Shown in pieces: positions 1 through 11,949 of a stretch of 64,000 bases of DNA. The position numbers and the translations under genes were made by a program. Position 1 is the first letter of the stretch. Each line of letters begins with the position of its first letter. Below the pieces are notes generated by a model. The model was not told the DNA's origin, searched no databases, and saw only the letters and a program-made list of their open reading frames with translations. The stretch comes from Paragonimus westermani (lineage: Eukaryota; Platyhelminthes; Trematoda; Plagiorchiida; Troglotrematidae), in NCBI GenBank assembly GCA_008508345.1, contig QNGE01000900.1:147330-211329 (forward strand). Reading direction: 5' to 3'.

Positions 1-2820
1 TGCTCCAAAATCAGGTGTGCTTCGAGCGAAGGCTAGGTTTAGCTCCCAAAATCACCAGAATATGTTGCAGAACATTAGACGTTGGTGCTGCTCGCTTGGG
101 GCACTGGAAGAAACGTCTATATGTCCGGCTATATACCTATTGAAACTCACGCCTGGATAAGCTTACGTCGTGTTTGGTTTCTCTTAGACATCTGTGTCCA
201 TCAACATTTGAATAACATCCAAATAAGCAACTGCATAAAGCCATTCCCATTCACTCTATAATCATGACCACTGTGTGTTCTACCCGAAACTCATTCGATG
301 TGCCTTCAGTCGCTTGCTATCAACGTCGAAACCTTTTACAGACAGCTTAATTTAATTTTCAAACGAGACATAAAACCGGCACTTTCATTTCATAGTACTT
401 TTGCTTCCCCAAATCACATCCCACGAGTTGTGTGGAAATTTCAGTTCATTTTTCACTTTGGAATTCCCAACCTGAACAATCCCACTCGATTGCCAGTATA
501 GGTTTGTGAGTTCATTAATTAGAAACACTGTGTGGCGTTTGAATATCTGAGAAGTTACCACAATAAACATTTATTGTTGATTATATTGGATGACGAGTTT
601 AACCGAAATGTTTATAAAACACTGTCTACAGGACATAGCACAGATCAACGACCACACCTCACTACTCGCGAGTAGTCAGTTAGAGGCCCCTATCAAGGTG
701 GTGGAATAATTCGGAGGCAAATATAAGAAGAAACATTGGAGTACACTTCAGCATCAATCAAAATTTCCTATGCGCTAGCGTGCCACCAACAACTGTGTCC
801 TTCTTTCGGTGAACATCTCCGTCTGCAAAAGATTGTAGTCTTTTTGAGCCATATACCACCCCTGCTAATTCGCTGCATAAGTAACACTTACGCAAAGATG
901 TTCTTAACTCAACATTTGTATGTATGCTGACAAAGTCTTCACCAAATCAATTCAAGAGAAGTTCTTTCGTTCATATGTACTAGGAAAACCCGATTATTTG
1001 AAGAAGCAAAACAAAGTTCACCTCACAGCATCGCGGTGTTTGTGGACCATGCAGCCTATCGTATGTCAGGGGCTTTACTTATACACTAGTCAAAACGGAC
1101 ATAGCTCCATATATGTGTGGTGCGTGATCAAAATGCTGGGAGAGGTGGACTGATCACTTTGTGCAGAAATATCACCAGATAGGGTTGTCGACATACCTCC
1201 GAAACTCATTCGTGACAACGGTGGATAAACATAAGGCACCTTATCCATGAATTAAAAGTGACAAACGAAGTGCTGTTCTTTGCCTGCCTAACGTGTTCGT
1301 CAGCTATATACCCTGTCGAAAACGGCTATGAAATGCAGGAACGACAGCGCATACCTTACATCTGTGACTTCGCTGAAGTTGAACGTGGCAATGAACGACG
1401 TTCTCATCACGTATGTGAATCAATTAGCTAAAGATGCGCTATGAACAGTGGATGAGCCAAAAAGGAATTATTGAGAAAATAAGGCGATCTGTTAGGACTA
1501 AACTCCACTTATCTAATCGGATTGATAGGTAATGTTACACGCTGAACAACATCCAAAGTCGGTTTTGTTGTTCTTATGTGGACAGATGTATCAGCTCAGT
1601 CACCTCAAAAGTAAGCATCTGACTCATGTTTCGTCATTGTTAGGATCACCAAACAACACACATAACTACTTCTACCGGGATTCAAACTTCGGTCTGCATT
1701 GAGATACGTTGACCATACTGATAAGTGTTCCAATAATCTCACTTTAAGCACGACCGAATTAACTCGGCTGAACGGTCTATTAAAATTCGGTGTAGACTGA
1801 TGCGAGCCCATTGATATGGTGGACAATAAGGTTATCAAAAGGGAACGTGAACCGGGCTTCAAGCGTCTGTGGAAATGAATATGCACAAGAAGACTCGAAC
1901 GCGCTTCTTTAATAACTAATCCAACTGAAAAGCCTATGTATATGCGAGAGATACAATGAAGTTTGAGACTTGTTCAGCTTAACACAATAGGATCTCCAAC
2001 CACTCAGCAGATAACTGTGTTGAATAAGAAGTTATTTCTGTTTATGGAGACTTCATCAACTCATCATGGTACTCTGAATCTTGTTTTGACTGCAATTCAT
2101 ACTTTTGGATCTTTCGTGTAATTACTCAAAAATCTTGCTGATAACTCCACTCTTCTGTACGAACAAGAACAACTCTAGCCAAACAATAAGCCGAGTAGCC
2201 TGTTTATCGACATTCTTACCTAACCTAACTTAGCAAAACCATTGATTAGCCGAAATTCAAGCCATCTGCTAACATTTGCGTTATTTATTAAGCATACTGT
2301 TTTCTCACTGTTGTAGACTATGGTGATAGATTTTATTGTTTTATATTAAGCAGTAATCATTTTTTACTTTTCGTTCAAATACCGGAAGGCTTCGAAACAG
2401 CCATCCAGTGAACAAATCTGTGTGACTCAAACTCGATTGCAGCCGAATCGATGGGCGAGTGGACAATGCAGTCAGATAGAAACGTGTGCGATGCGAATGA
2501 AACCGGGATTAGAAAGGAAGAGAAGAGGACAGTGACACACAGTGACAATAAACCTGACTTGTTAATTGAAAAACAATTCTCAAATGTGAGATGAATCAGT
2601 TAGATGGTAGAAATCAGTGATTTTGTAGACAACTACCAGTTGGAATGTAAATGCCGTTTATTGTTGGAATGCTTCACACTCATACTTTAGAAACAGTCCA
2701 TATATTGGTAGTGCATGGTTGGGCGTAGGTGTGTGAATTTACGTTAGCGATCATAACTGTGGAGAATCTGTTACACAGAAACATCATGCGAAAATGACAG
2801 ATTGTTTATTAACGGGTGGG
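1..2820. other. No gene recognised; unassigned AT-leaning DNA
   Basis: I translated the open stretches on both strands and found no conserved domain. The longest open frames are under 95 codons and read like random sequence. A possible tRNA-like box B on the minus strand near 1,680-1,700 is listed separately. Confidence 0.6.
1670..1760 (-). repeat. Possible tRNA-derived SINE head
   Basis: On the minus strand the bases around 1,678-1,697 read as a box-B-like GTTTGAATCCCGG. About 35 bases upstream, TATGGTCAACGTATCTC is weakly like a box A. Length and layout fit a tRNA-headed SINE, but box A is poor and no second copy of the same body was found here, so this is weak. Confidence 0.25.
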
Positions 2821-2930
2821 AACGTAAGAAAATACTTGGGACCCTAACCGGTTGACAAGCCACTGGGTTGAGTCCAGGGGATTTCAAAGTTCTTTATTTC
2901 AAAATATCTTGAAAGAAGCATAGGGGCCGA

Positions 2931-3480
2931 TCAAATAACCACTGGCTCCATTACATTTGGAAAAAAACCATACAACCAGCACACATTCCAAAACATTTTT
3001 ATGATACATAGAGCACCAACGAATTCTTTGTCACATCCTATTATGTAAGGTGTAGCTTTACTTGCGATTAATATGACATGAGTAGAAGTGGTAGAAACTA
3101 AATGATAGGTCATTGCCGGAAATCCTGAGAACTGAAAGCAACCATTAAAAATCTGTGTATACACAGTGGGAGATGGAGCACCAAAGAGACTGGGGTTGTA
3201 CGACTAGCAAATGTAGATAAATGTTAGCTGGTAATATATTGTTTGCTTTCATGGACCTTTATTCCTGTCTGCTCTGTAGTGAATGTTTTGCACTGAACAA
3301 GTGTCTGGGTCAAGCGGCTTTTCTAACAACAACAACGCAATGATCTACAGTAGGGCAGACGGGTCACCACTTCCAAGTAACCTACAAGCTTCGTATTTTA
3401 GCCCACATTCCCAAGTGACGTCTTTTTGTCATGAGGTCTAAATAACCTCTCTAATCCGTAAGTCACCTTCGTGGACTTGT
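2931..3480 (-). pseudogene. G1 integrase relic (zinc-binding region and core)
   Basis: On the minus strand TYGLERLFRPHDKKTSLGNV near 3,408-3,460 resembles the H2C2 region of Gypsy integrases (TYxLIRERFxWPHMKKDVxxW). The first His pair and clear cysteines are lost. From 3,164 down, an open frame includes TPYIIGCDKEFVGAL (near 3,010-3,055), parallel to the core block GTPxxIxxDxGxEFVxxL that holds the second catalytic Asp. The Asp is present but its surroundings are decayed. Confidence 0.5.
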
Positions 3481-3526
3481 GTAACCCAGAGATGCAAAAA
3501 CTCTAGTAATACTGTCATAGTTGCTG

Positions 3527-3770
3527 CTATCTAATCCGTTTAATCCGGTGACCGTGATCTTCGTACCTTGCCACTACAAACTTGTTCGACTGCACATCGC
3601 TTGCTGAACAGTCCTTCATCTGCTGGCAGTAAGTTGGTTGCTCATCCCTACAATTTTCTGCCAACCAACACACAACAGAAGTTTCGTTTAACTGCAACTT
3701 GCGGTTATTTCTCTTCACTTCGTCAATATAATAAGTAGCAAGGCTGTATCGCTGTGCAAGATTCAAAAGC
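3527..3770 (-). pseudogene. G1 RNase H end and tether relic
   Basis: An open minus-strand frame begins LAQRYSLATYYIDEVKR, which parallels the RLQRWALxLxxYDFxVxY block that closes the RNase H domain in Gypsy elements. The downstream part has no sign of the usual ADALSR motif. It sits between the RT thumb and integrase relics, at roughly the spacing expected, which is the main support. On its own the match is modest. Confidence 0.5.
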
Positions 3771-3939
3771 TACTATCTGCCTGTAGACTATCACGAAGAA
3801 TATTTACCTTCAGCATTTGAACAGGTCCGCAATTTGTTCACTAAGCCTGCCTGGTAGACACTGCATATTCTTGCCGAGAATACCGTTGTCTTTTTGAGTC
3901 ACCTATCTAAAACTCTAGTAGGGTGAAACTCGTTTCGTC

Positions 3940-4460
3940 ACGTCAAGGGATTCCAAACTGATCCACACATTGGGATGTTCTGGAACATTCTTAAGCCAAA
4001 TGGTCGCTGACCATACTGCTTGCTTCTGAATTATCCCAAAACGCAAATGTTCTCCGAGTGAAATTTATATCCGGCAAATTGAAGGACACTTAACTGGAAA
4101 CAAAACGTTACACCTTTCATCGCAATGGACATGCAGTCGCCAACAAATTGTAATATCACCTAATATCTGAGTAATTTTGTCAAATTTCTGTCGACTTAAC
4201 TTAGGTAGTACCTGGAAGGAGCACTGAGTAATTTCATGCTCGTTTATTCATAAGTAGCTAAGAAAATTATCCAAGGACTCTTGAGTATTCTCATCAGTTT
4301 GTCCAATTGTGTGGTCCAGCTTACCTTTATGCCCCCAGACATGCCATACAGACCGCATACCACAGCGGGTATCATTCTGAAGCCAAACGTTAAACCGGTA
4401 GGTCGAAATAGGTGGTCATATGGTGGACAATCGGCCAAAGTTTTGTCGGTCGTAACCTTC
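3940..4460 (-). pseudogene. G1 reverse transcriptase palm/thumb relic
   Basis: The minus strand reads DHLFRPTGLTFGFRMIPAV at about 4,366-4,425, close to the Gypsy block GLFxFxxLPFGxxxAPAxFQ. It is followed by GIKVSWTTQLDKL, where the YLDD catalytic box would be (only one aspartate survives). Further down, after frameshifts, come LQFAGYKFHSENI (the FLGHxIxxxGI thumb block) near 4,046-4,080 and KNVPEHPNVWISLESL near 3,945-3,993, which parallels the IKNMPEPxNVxxLRSFLG block. The polymerase is dead: the catalytic box is lost and there are several stops. Confidence 0.68.
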
Positions 4461-5472
4461 GACTATTAACGTCTACTAGCAACCTGAACGCTAGAATGGC
4501 TTCAAGTCCACCGCGGCACTCCAGTCATAGGAGATTGCAGCCAGGTGAACAAAATTGTATCCTTGTCTTGGAGTAAGCTTCTATTCAAAACGTTTAAGTA
4601 TATATGCGAGTAACGGAAACCAATAGTTTCGGTGGTTTCTAACTACCTTTCTTCGTTTTTGTTAGTGATTGCACCTCTGTCTATATGATCTCTGTTCTGA
4701 GTGCCCGACTGCGATAAACGGAAACATCCTGTCAATTTTCTGGTTTGGACTTGCTTAGCATTTGGCTGATTGTTATATTGTTTGCACGAGTTTGTAAACA
4801 CTTCTATTTAAATGCATTTCGTTACCAGTTTTCACTACTTAGAGGGTGCTAGGAGGCGCATCTTTTAACGTAGCAGTCAGGGCGAATCAAGTCATATTGG
4901 TTGATCGATTTGGCTTCCGGTGGATTGATCTGTATTAACTCATTCGGTTAATCAGACCGCAGTCGTGCGATTGAATGCCTGTAATTTATATGAACTGTTC
5001 TCTAGTGTTTACCTTCTGAAACTCCCTGTAATGTAATTTGTGCTAACGCTCTGACTATCATATATGATTGTTTGTTTGATTTGTCATGCATCTTGTCAGT
5101 CATGTATGGTATTCATTTTGTCCTATAAATTTAAAGTTTTTGTGGTCTAATTCTGAGTTGTTTCACTCTTCCAGATAAACGCTGTTACCGCACCTATTCT
5201 GTTTGCTCGACTATGAGTCAAGCGGTTGGGGGCACGTGAAAAGAAACGATCCAGTAGAGGATTACATTAAGACTGCACGTTTGAGAACAGATAGCTTGAA
5301 AGTGCATGAGGGGCACACATATCCGTGCTCGCTAAACAATGCTCGTTACAGCTAGTGACCTAGTAAGTAACCGCTTCGTGATACTGTCACTCAACCTAAC
5401 CTGAAGACTCCAAGTAAGTGGTTATTGTGCGCTACTTTAAGACTGTTCATCTTGGATGTTGTCTTTATCCCT

Positions 5473-5790
5473 CTAACTACAACTCGAAAGCGGCGTGCTT
5501 ATCAGATTTCTTGTTATCCGTTGATATTTTACCAGTGTTGGTGTGATTTCTGCGTGGTCCTGCAGGTGGTCTGATAACTGAATAGCAAGTATTAGTGCTG
5601 CTAACCTGTATTCTGTCGGCACCGCGTTCATATTCTGGTCACCCACTACGGGCGCACACAGAAACAACGTTGTTCCGTAGCATTCTATATCCTCCCTGCT
5701 TGCGCCAAGTAGACTGGACATATCTATTTGATACGTGAACATTTAGTGCGTCAATAAACAACTGAGTTGTTATATAGCGCAATACCTGTG
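5473..5790 (-). pseudogene. G1 retropepsin-like protease relic
   Basis: The minus strand reads LFIDALNVHVS near 5,727-5,765. This matches the position of the FxxDTGAxVS active site of Gypsy proteases, with the catalytic DTG decayed to DAL, in a neighbouring frame of the open stretch that follows. Next comes ASREDIECYGTTLFL, resembling the flap block (AxxSxIxxYGxxxLxL), then ALILAIQLSDHL, resembling the ILGxDFLxxF block near the end of the domain. Spacing (about 60 codons across the three blocks) suits a retropepsin. With the DTG broken it would not cut. It lies upstream of the RT relic on the same strand, as expected for Gypsy pol. Confidence 0.55.
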
Positions 5791-5799
5791 GCGGTCTGC

Positions 5800-8700
5800 A
5801 ATGTGTTATGTGAAATCCAACAGATGTCCTCAGGTTCCTGTGTTTTGTTTCACTGTAGACACCTGAGGCTTCCCCTCACAGAAATCGAATACAGTAATCA
5901 GAACACGAAAATCGAATATTTTTTAGAAAGGCAAGAACCAACAGTTGGGCTCAGATTCGATAGAAAACCCTCATCATTGTTGACTTAATGGTCTTAGACA
6001 ATGAACTTAATTTGTGATCACTTGTTAGTGCGTTAACAGTGTTCTTTCCACCGTCTTCTACTTCTAGTGGCACATACATCTTAGAAGATCAAACTGACTA
6101 AAAACTACCTTAATGACGTGGGTGGAAGATTAGTAGAACGAAGCAGTGAAGTCATACTCGGAATCACGTTGCGTAATAACCCTAAACAGGTACATATCCC
6201 CACTGAATCAGGTTCGGCGAAACCTGTGTTAACCTCGATCTTCCTGATGACCTGTCATACGAGCTAGTAGTTTGATAACAGTGCGAAGGAGCAATTGTAA
6301 GACATTATGTAATGCTGTTTTTTGTTAACCCAGCCATTAAGTGTACAGAAAAACGTCATCGAAACCCTAATCCTGAATATTGCATTCTTCTATGATCACT
6401 CTGCAGCAATCTAGTAAGAATTATGAGTTTACAAATTTAAGTTATACCAATAAAATAGAATTGGTAGGTATTAGCTGAGCCAGTGTGGCCTATCATATTT
6501 GTGATCATATTGTGCAATCGCAATCGCAAGAGGTGTTTTTGATCCGAAGTCACACATCAATAGTCGGATGTCAGAAGGCGCTGACGCTATTAGTCTTGCT
6601 GCCGTAGGACGGAAACCGTTTACCCCACCCTGATATGCACCAATATGACGTCTGTTTGTTCCATTGTTTTGTTACCACGCGTCAAACCTACAAAACTGAG
6701 TGTTCTATGTTACCAACCGATGAGAGTAAACGAACTGCTTGCACTTTGCAATGTTTGCCTTCTTGCCAGCATGATCAGCGAGCACAGTCTGCCAGAACAG
6801 CAGGGTAGACCACTAGTTATCCTCATTCATACTATGCCTTTCATCCAAAGTGCCAAAATTCGTTATTATACTGCCGTGTCGCTGGAGCTGTAGAACTATC
6901 TGCGCTGTGCTGTATGACTGTATGGTGTCTTGTTGAGAACGATTTCTAACTTCTACTCATCAGGCGTTCACTTTTGCTGTTACGTTGTTTGTGTCAAGTT
7001 CTTTAAGCAAGATATAACTATACATGCGTGGATGATATTTTTAGTTATCCATCGTCGGGTGTCCACTATTGCGAAGAAAGTATCGTCCACCTTTGGAGTG
7101 AAGAGCTAGGTGTTATTTCTGTGATAACATACTCCGTTTACAGAGAAATCTATAAACTGAGTTACTACATACGGGGCGGAGATGCCACCATCGTCGTCAT
7201 CACGAGGAGGCCTAGTTCTCTCTAATTCCAAAGTAACCTACAATATTAAAGGCAGTCTCAATAGCAGAATATTTTCTTGTTCCACTCGTCAGTTTCAATA
7301 CAAATTTCTTATCTCATTCCAATAAAATAACTGAGTATCTTATAGCATATGGATTAATCAAGCCATCCAAAACCTGTTGTGTAGCTGAGATGAAAGCTGT
7401 AGAAATGAGCTTGTCAAGCGTGACCGCTCCCACCACAATCGTACCGCCTTAAGACGTCTACAGCGCACATTTCTATTGCTTCAAGTTTAACAAAATTAGC
7501 AAGGCTTCCTGGAAGCCTCATCTGTAGACCCTTTATCATGTCATATCTTCAGTAAAACCATGCGGAGCTCAGTTTTCGCCGTTAATTACAGCTCAGTTCA
7601 TAAAACGGGATCTCTGAGGAATGACACACGTCGGCATTCCGTGAAAACAAAAAAACTAAGGGTTCAAAAGCAACTTGTGTAAAAGTTCGTGGATGCGCTA
7701 TTCTCCAAAAAGGCGCGGACGAAGTCATTAGACATTATTCGCGAGCATAAGGCTCTTTTTCTCCAGAAATTCGAACAGGTACATTCACAGTAAGCCCAGT
7801 GCTGTACCTGACAAAAATTGTTTTCAAAATAACGTGACTCGTGTCGTCAAAAAGACCGCCAACGACTCATGGTAGTGTACAAAACTTTATGGACCAAAAG
7901 TTTTGAGTGACCTCTCCATCATTTGCGTAAGCCGAGGTGCTACGACCATCTCTAATCGGATTTGTAATATATAGGTTGACAGTCTTTAATCTGACTGCCC
8001 ATTACACTTGTAGATCAACTCTGAGCAACAGGGGGACACCAGGAGATAGCGTTCTTCCGAAATAGGGGTTCCGAAAATAGCCGTGTAAAGAGAAACAACA
8101 CGGACATGAATGAGTCAGAGGCCCAGGAAGACATGCACACAGAGCTCACATATACAAAAACTGAAATTACATCGACAACACAACGGCACACTTCATTAGT
8201 TAATCGAAATGCATTCAGCGCGCGCTTTTTATTTTCTACTGTGTCTTACAGATCCATCATACAAGAATTAGTCAAGTCCTCTGCATTCCTATGTTAAAGC
8301 GTGGTTCGGATGCTCGGTGACGTATAGGACTGATTAATCCGAACAATTCTGTTCATATTGACAAATCCGTACCACCACGGTCAGATACTTATAGGTTACT
8401 GAAGACAGATGACAAATAACAACAGAGGTGTTATGGAACATCTGACAACAGTTGAAACAACCAAAACAGTCACATCATACAAAGGTAAAAAAAATTGAAC
8501 AATACTCAGCCGTTCACAACTTTCCCACTCACAAGTACCTCCCCTCTCGAACGTATCGTACGTTCTCATGGATAGGAAAGCATAGAAACTAATGAAGATT
8601 TGAGTGGGGAAGATTGAAATCAAACGAAATCAGATCGGAACATCAATGGCCATAAGGTTACGTAATCAGTACCAATGCAATATTAGCCGTTTCCGGACAG

Positions 8701-9420
8701 AATACGAGCAAAGCAATCTCTCTGATGAACTACGGCAGAATAGATTTTTCTTCACGCTTCAAAATATTTTACTAGGCCCTAGACGCAATACAGTGATTGG
8801 CTGCAAACAGAAGGCCGTGAATCCCTTGTTACATCTCGTAAGTTTAAAAGGCGGTTAGCAAAAAGACTCGTTTTGCAACAAGTAGACTAGGCGTGAGTAA
8901 CCGTCACATGCATTTGTCAAAGCAGAGCTGAACCAAAAGCACGAAGGAACAGGCACGTCAAACGTGTTAACGTATCCACCACATGAGTGACCAGTAGAAA
9001 ACGCATATGCTGCGAGACGAGCTGTTGGGCAATGTCCGAGTAAACACGGTTGACATCATCCGTGTGGGTGGAGGTATTTTGGATCCAGTCAGCCAAGGCT
9101 GGTGAGCCAGGTGGTAGGCTGAAAGCAGAGTGAATCATCTCTTTTGGATAGAGAAAAATGTAGCCTGGAAGAAAGATATTGATGAAATAAGACAAGAAGT
9201 GGTTCAGTATAAGAGTGCACATTATCGCACGCTAGGTTGGTCATGGAAGAACAATAAACAAGACATCCACTGTATCAGCAAAGGTGAAGAAAGAGAAAGA
9301 TAGAAGGTCACAGTAATCCACATTTCTAAAAACGGGTGGCTGACATAACGAAAGATGGTTGTCGCTGGTGGAAACAAACCGGAAAAACAGATATAACAGA
9401 CAAAGCTTACTTGAGCCTGT
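5800..9420. other. Unassigned; no gene recognised
   Basis: This stretch lies between the G1 protease relic and the 3' end of LINE L1. Gag of G1 (expected at 5.8-7.5 kb on the minus strand) and the 3' UTR of L1 (expected just below 9.43 kb) could lie here, but neither shows a motif I can name. Open frames of up to about 100 codons on both strands have no recognisable domain. Confidence 0.5.
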
Positions 9421-9439
9421 TGTAATTGCCGTCTCTTAG

Positions 9440-9930
9440 CTAACGGTGTATTATGAATATGCTGAGGACTTACCAGTCCGACACGGTCAACACTTTCACA
9501 ACAGCATTTAACGCAGTGTCACTTGGTTTCGTCACCACGAACTATGGTACCCATAATGTCATCATGAACCACTCAACTGAATTCACATCCGCGCAGCTTG
9601 GTCTTCGGGTGACCATCCCAGATCCATTCCTCCAGGCTGCTCAGTTCAAAGCTTAGTCTTACCAAGATTACAAAACAAAAGAATTTACTGACTTGACTGA
9701 CACTGCAGCTTCTGACCGCCAAAACTTTGCCTCTTTGCTTTCAGCTGCCCGTAAACCAGCTACTTCTCACTTTGACTGTCGTCTGTTCTATACACGTGAC
9801 CTAGCTAACACATATACATGGCTTCTAATCCTGTCCGTGTTGGATCGCCGAAGTGCCACTAACTACGAAACCATGTCCGATCACTGAATACCCAAGATGC
9901 GTCATAGATGTTGCAGATGGGAGCTGCTCA
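9440..9930 (-). pseudogene. L1 C-terminal domain with zinc-finger-like tail
   Basis: After the RT, minus-strand blocks continue as VALRRSNTDRI (about 9,830-9,865), LGHVYRTDD (about 9,790-9,815) and GGQKLQ (about 9,725). They end with CVKCCCESVDRVGLVSPQH at 9,459-9,515, followed by I-H. This parallels the CxxCxxxFxxRIGLxxHxRxH tail of related LINEs; one zinc-binding His is replaced by Pro. The tail is thought to bind nucleic acid. The same DNA read on the plus strand contains an integrase-like string, which I treat as coincidence. Confidence 0.72.
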
Positions 9931-11935
9931 CATACCGAAAATTCGGTTGAGACACTGTCCAAGTTTCACTGCCACATGGCAACGTAGACACCTTCACTGA
10001 GCGGCAGACAGAGAGCTTTATTTTCATTTTCATGCTGCGGTTTATGCAGACAAGTCTTTCAAGGCGTCTGAAAATAGCGCTGGCCTTCGCTACGCTAGCT
10101 TTGGAGCACACGCTCCAAGGACCGGTATGTCAGCTGATTGCTAACTAAGTAACAGAAATCTATGCAGCTATCCACATTGTTCCCGTGTATATATATATTG
10201 ATTGCAGGTGTCGGCAAAGTACATACACCCGCAGAAGAATGGAGAGAAGAATTTATCCCACTGGTGTTTGTATTCAAACCAAATTAGGAAGCCATGGTCA
10301 TCAGAGCCGTTGAAAGTCTGTGATAACCCCCTTTGCTGCATGAAAGTAGCGCACTATCATTTACAAACAGCAGAATGCTCATTGTCGAAGTACTCATCTG
10401 AAAATTCGAATATTCAGAAAACGGTCATCCGTGTGGTATTCAACTTATACACCACTCTGAGGATGCTAAAAAGAAACTGCTAGCATTGAGATCAAACGTG
10501 AATTAAACGGAGGTGTGGCTGGTAAACAGTTCTACATCATGCTAGCGGTAACCCAAAAGTCATCAGAGGTCGATACATGCGGTTTCATGCCCACGTACAA
10601 CAGTTCAGTCAAACTGATGAAACTGCCTGGGCATCTAAACTTACCACGTACCGTTCACAGAGCCTCACGGTCTACGAAATAGTCGTTGGTAGAATCTGGA
10701 AAGAAGGTCTACAGCGGTTGATTGCATTCACGACACTTCCCCGGATCTGTCGAGCACCATGTCGATCGCGTTATGATTCACTCAAATCCCTATTATTCCT
10801 TGGGGATGCTAGATTCCGAAACTTCCGCATTGAGTCGATTTATCAAGATTCTTACTAGAACCACTGCAGTACAGCTCAAGAGAATACTGTGCGACACCTC
10901 TCAGTGTATCACTGCTTTTAAACAAGGGTAAGACCGAAGCAATTTTTGAACTGGTGAAACACTGCTTCCTACTCGAAAGTGAAGTGAACCAACTACAGCG
11001 AACCCCGTTGCAAAACTTGCTCGCCATTCTGCAGAAGTTCTTCTAGCAGCTCATCTTTACCTGCAGCCATTCCGTTTCTGATTTGTACAATGCCACTATC
11101 AAATCTGGGGCGGGCGCCAAGGAAACCTTGACATCTTTCTGTGGTAGACTGTACACTCTTGCTTAACCACTAGTGACAGGACGGTTTAATAGACTACTGG
11201 GATGCTTGCGTCGAACTTACATGGCGTCCTTCAGTAGAAACATACGAAAGGCCAGAGAAGCCGTCAACCAGCGCTGTGATAGTTTGAACGGAAGGGATAG
11301 GAATCGCCTTAAGTAATTGTAGAACTCCGCTTATGGTGGTCAGCGAAGACCCGCATCATCTTACCCTGCTTTTGTCGTCAGTCGACCTGATTCCACAAAG
11401 CTGCTGGGCGAGCTGGCGGCCAACAGTCCGGAACTTGTCGTCTTAGTCTTATTGGTTGTGTCTGTAACAATCCAATTTCGTGCGTCAAAACTGGATGTCC
11501 AAATCCCAGTCATTCGTTTGCACTACATCGGGTCAACAGAACCTACGCCTCGGCTGTTCCACCCACGCATGCATTCTACTAACGACATTCAAGACCACAT
11601 AGACAGGGTACTGGTGATAAGTAAAGGGTTATAGTTCAGGAAAATTAAACACCATTCTGAAGCCGCTGTAGCTGTCGCACTCCCACAGACTTCTAGCTCT
11701 CCCCTTTCGAAAAAAAGCACCTAACCCTAGCTTTGTTCTTTTTAGGGTTTGCCAGTAGCGTATCTCCTCGTCAAGGCAGCAACTAGAACCTCGGGCACAA
11801 TGTCTCGAGTTGACCATGTTAATCGCCGCTCAGAGGACTTTCCATCAGGCGGTAACAAATTGGCATATGCAAGGGCCAAAACCCAGTCGCTTCTGACTAG
11901 TGCTCAACAAGCCCGGGCGTTTCGATCTTTGAGAT
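9930..11935 (-). pseudogene. L1 linker and reverse transcriptase relic
   Basis: Linker blocks on the minus strand: SDWVLALAYANL (11,850-11,900), RDIVPEVL (about 11,800) and NDWDLDIQFDAR (11,481-11,510), then SLLNRPVTSG (11,168-11,197) and RNGMAAGKDELL (11,049-11,080, the SSGKAPGxD block). RT blocks follow: LPLFKSSDTL (about 10,920), VLVRILINRLNAEV (about 10,840), DREAL and GKFRCPGSF (10,620-10,690), LLFVNDSALLS (10,345-10,378), DFCYLVSNQ (about 10,160) and STLPCGSETWTV (9,950-9,985). The catalytic F/YADD box reads FVND, so the first Asp is lost. The order matches CR1/L2 LINEs throughout; frame changes are many. Confidence 0.85.
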
Positions 11936-11949
11936 TTATCCTCTGACAG

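Larger units (their letters stand above)
2830..5790 (-). mobile_element. G1: decayed Ty3/Gypsy LTR retrotransposon, pol region
   Basis: Reading down the minus strand, motifs of a Gypsy pol polyprotein appear in the family's order: an aspartic protease (5.77-5.47 kb), reverse transcriptase palm and thumb (4.45-3.95 kb), the end of RNase H (about 3.75 kb), the integrase zinc-binding region (about 3.45-3.35 kb) and integrase core (3.16-2.93 kb). Frames change between blocks and stops interrupt them, so the element cannot be functional. Gag and the LTRs were not found. Each block alone is modest evidence; the order and spacing of five blocks on one strand make the call fairly firm. Strand and order are seen directly, the family assignment is from memory of the domains. 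Confidence 0.72.

Noticed and set aside
6955..6975. Minus-strand CTGATGA with GAAA 10 bases on as a hammerhead
   Set aside because: Stem II would have only about two pairs, and no stem I or stem III is possible around it.
9453..9656. Plus-strand frame with YGTHNVIMNHSTEFTSAQL, like a Gypsy integrase core (YGTPxVIVTDNGTEFTSAQF)
   Set aside because: The minus strand of the same bases is the zinc-motif end of LINE L1, with many ordered blocks around it. No other integrase block occurs on the plus strand, and the second catalytic Asp is absent.
11452..11634. Plus-strand HYIGSTEPTPRL as a GIY-YIG endonuclease of a Penelope-like element
   Set aside because: It lies antisense to the L1 linker, lacks the helix with the catalytic Arg, and has no neighbouring Penelope-like blocks.
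11745..11880. Minus-strand LTWSTRD as the TW block at the end of a LINE endonuclease
   Set aside because: The same element already has its endonuclease TW block at 13.0 kb. Here RDIVPEVL and the following LDEEIRYW fit the linker between endonuclease and RT better.
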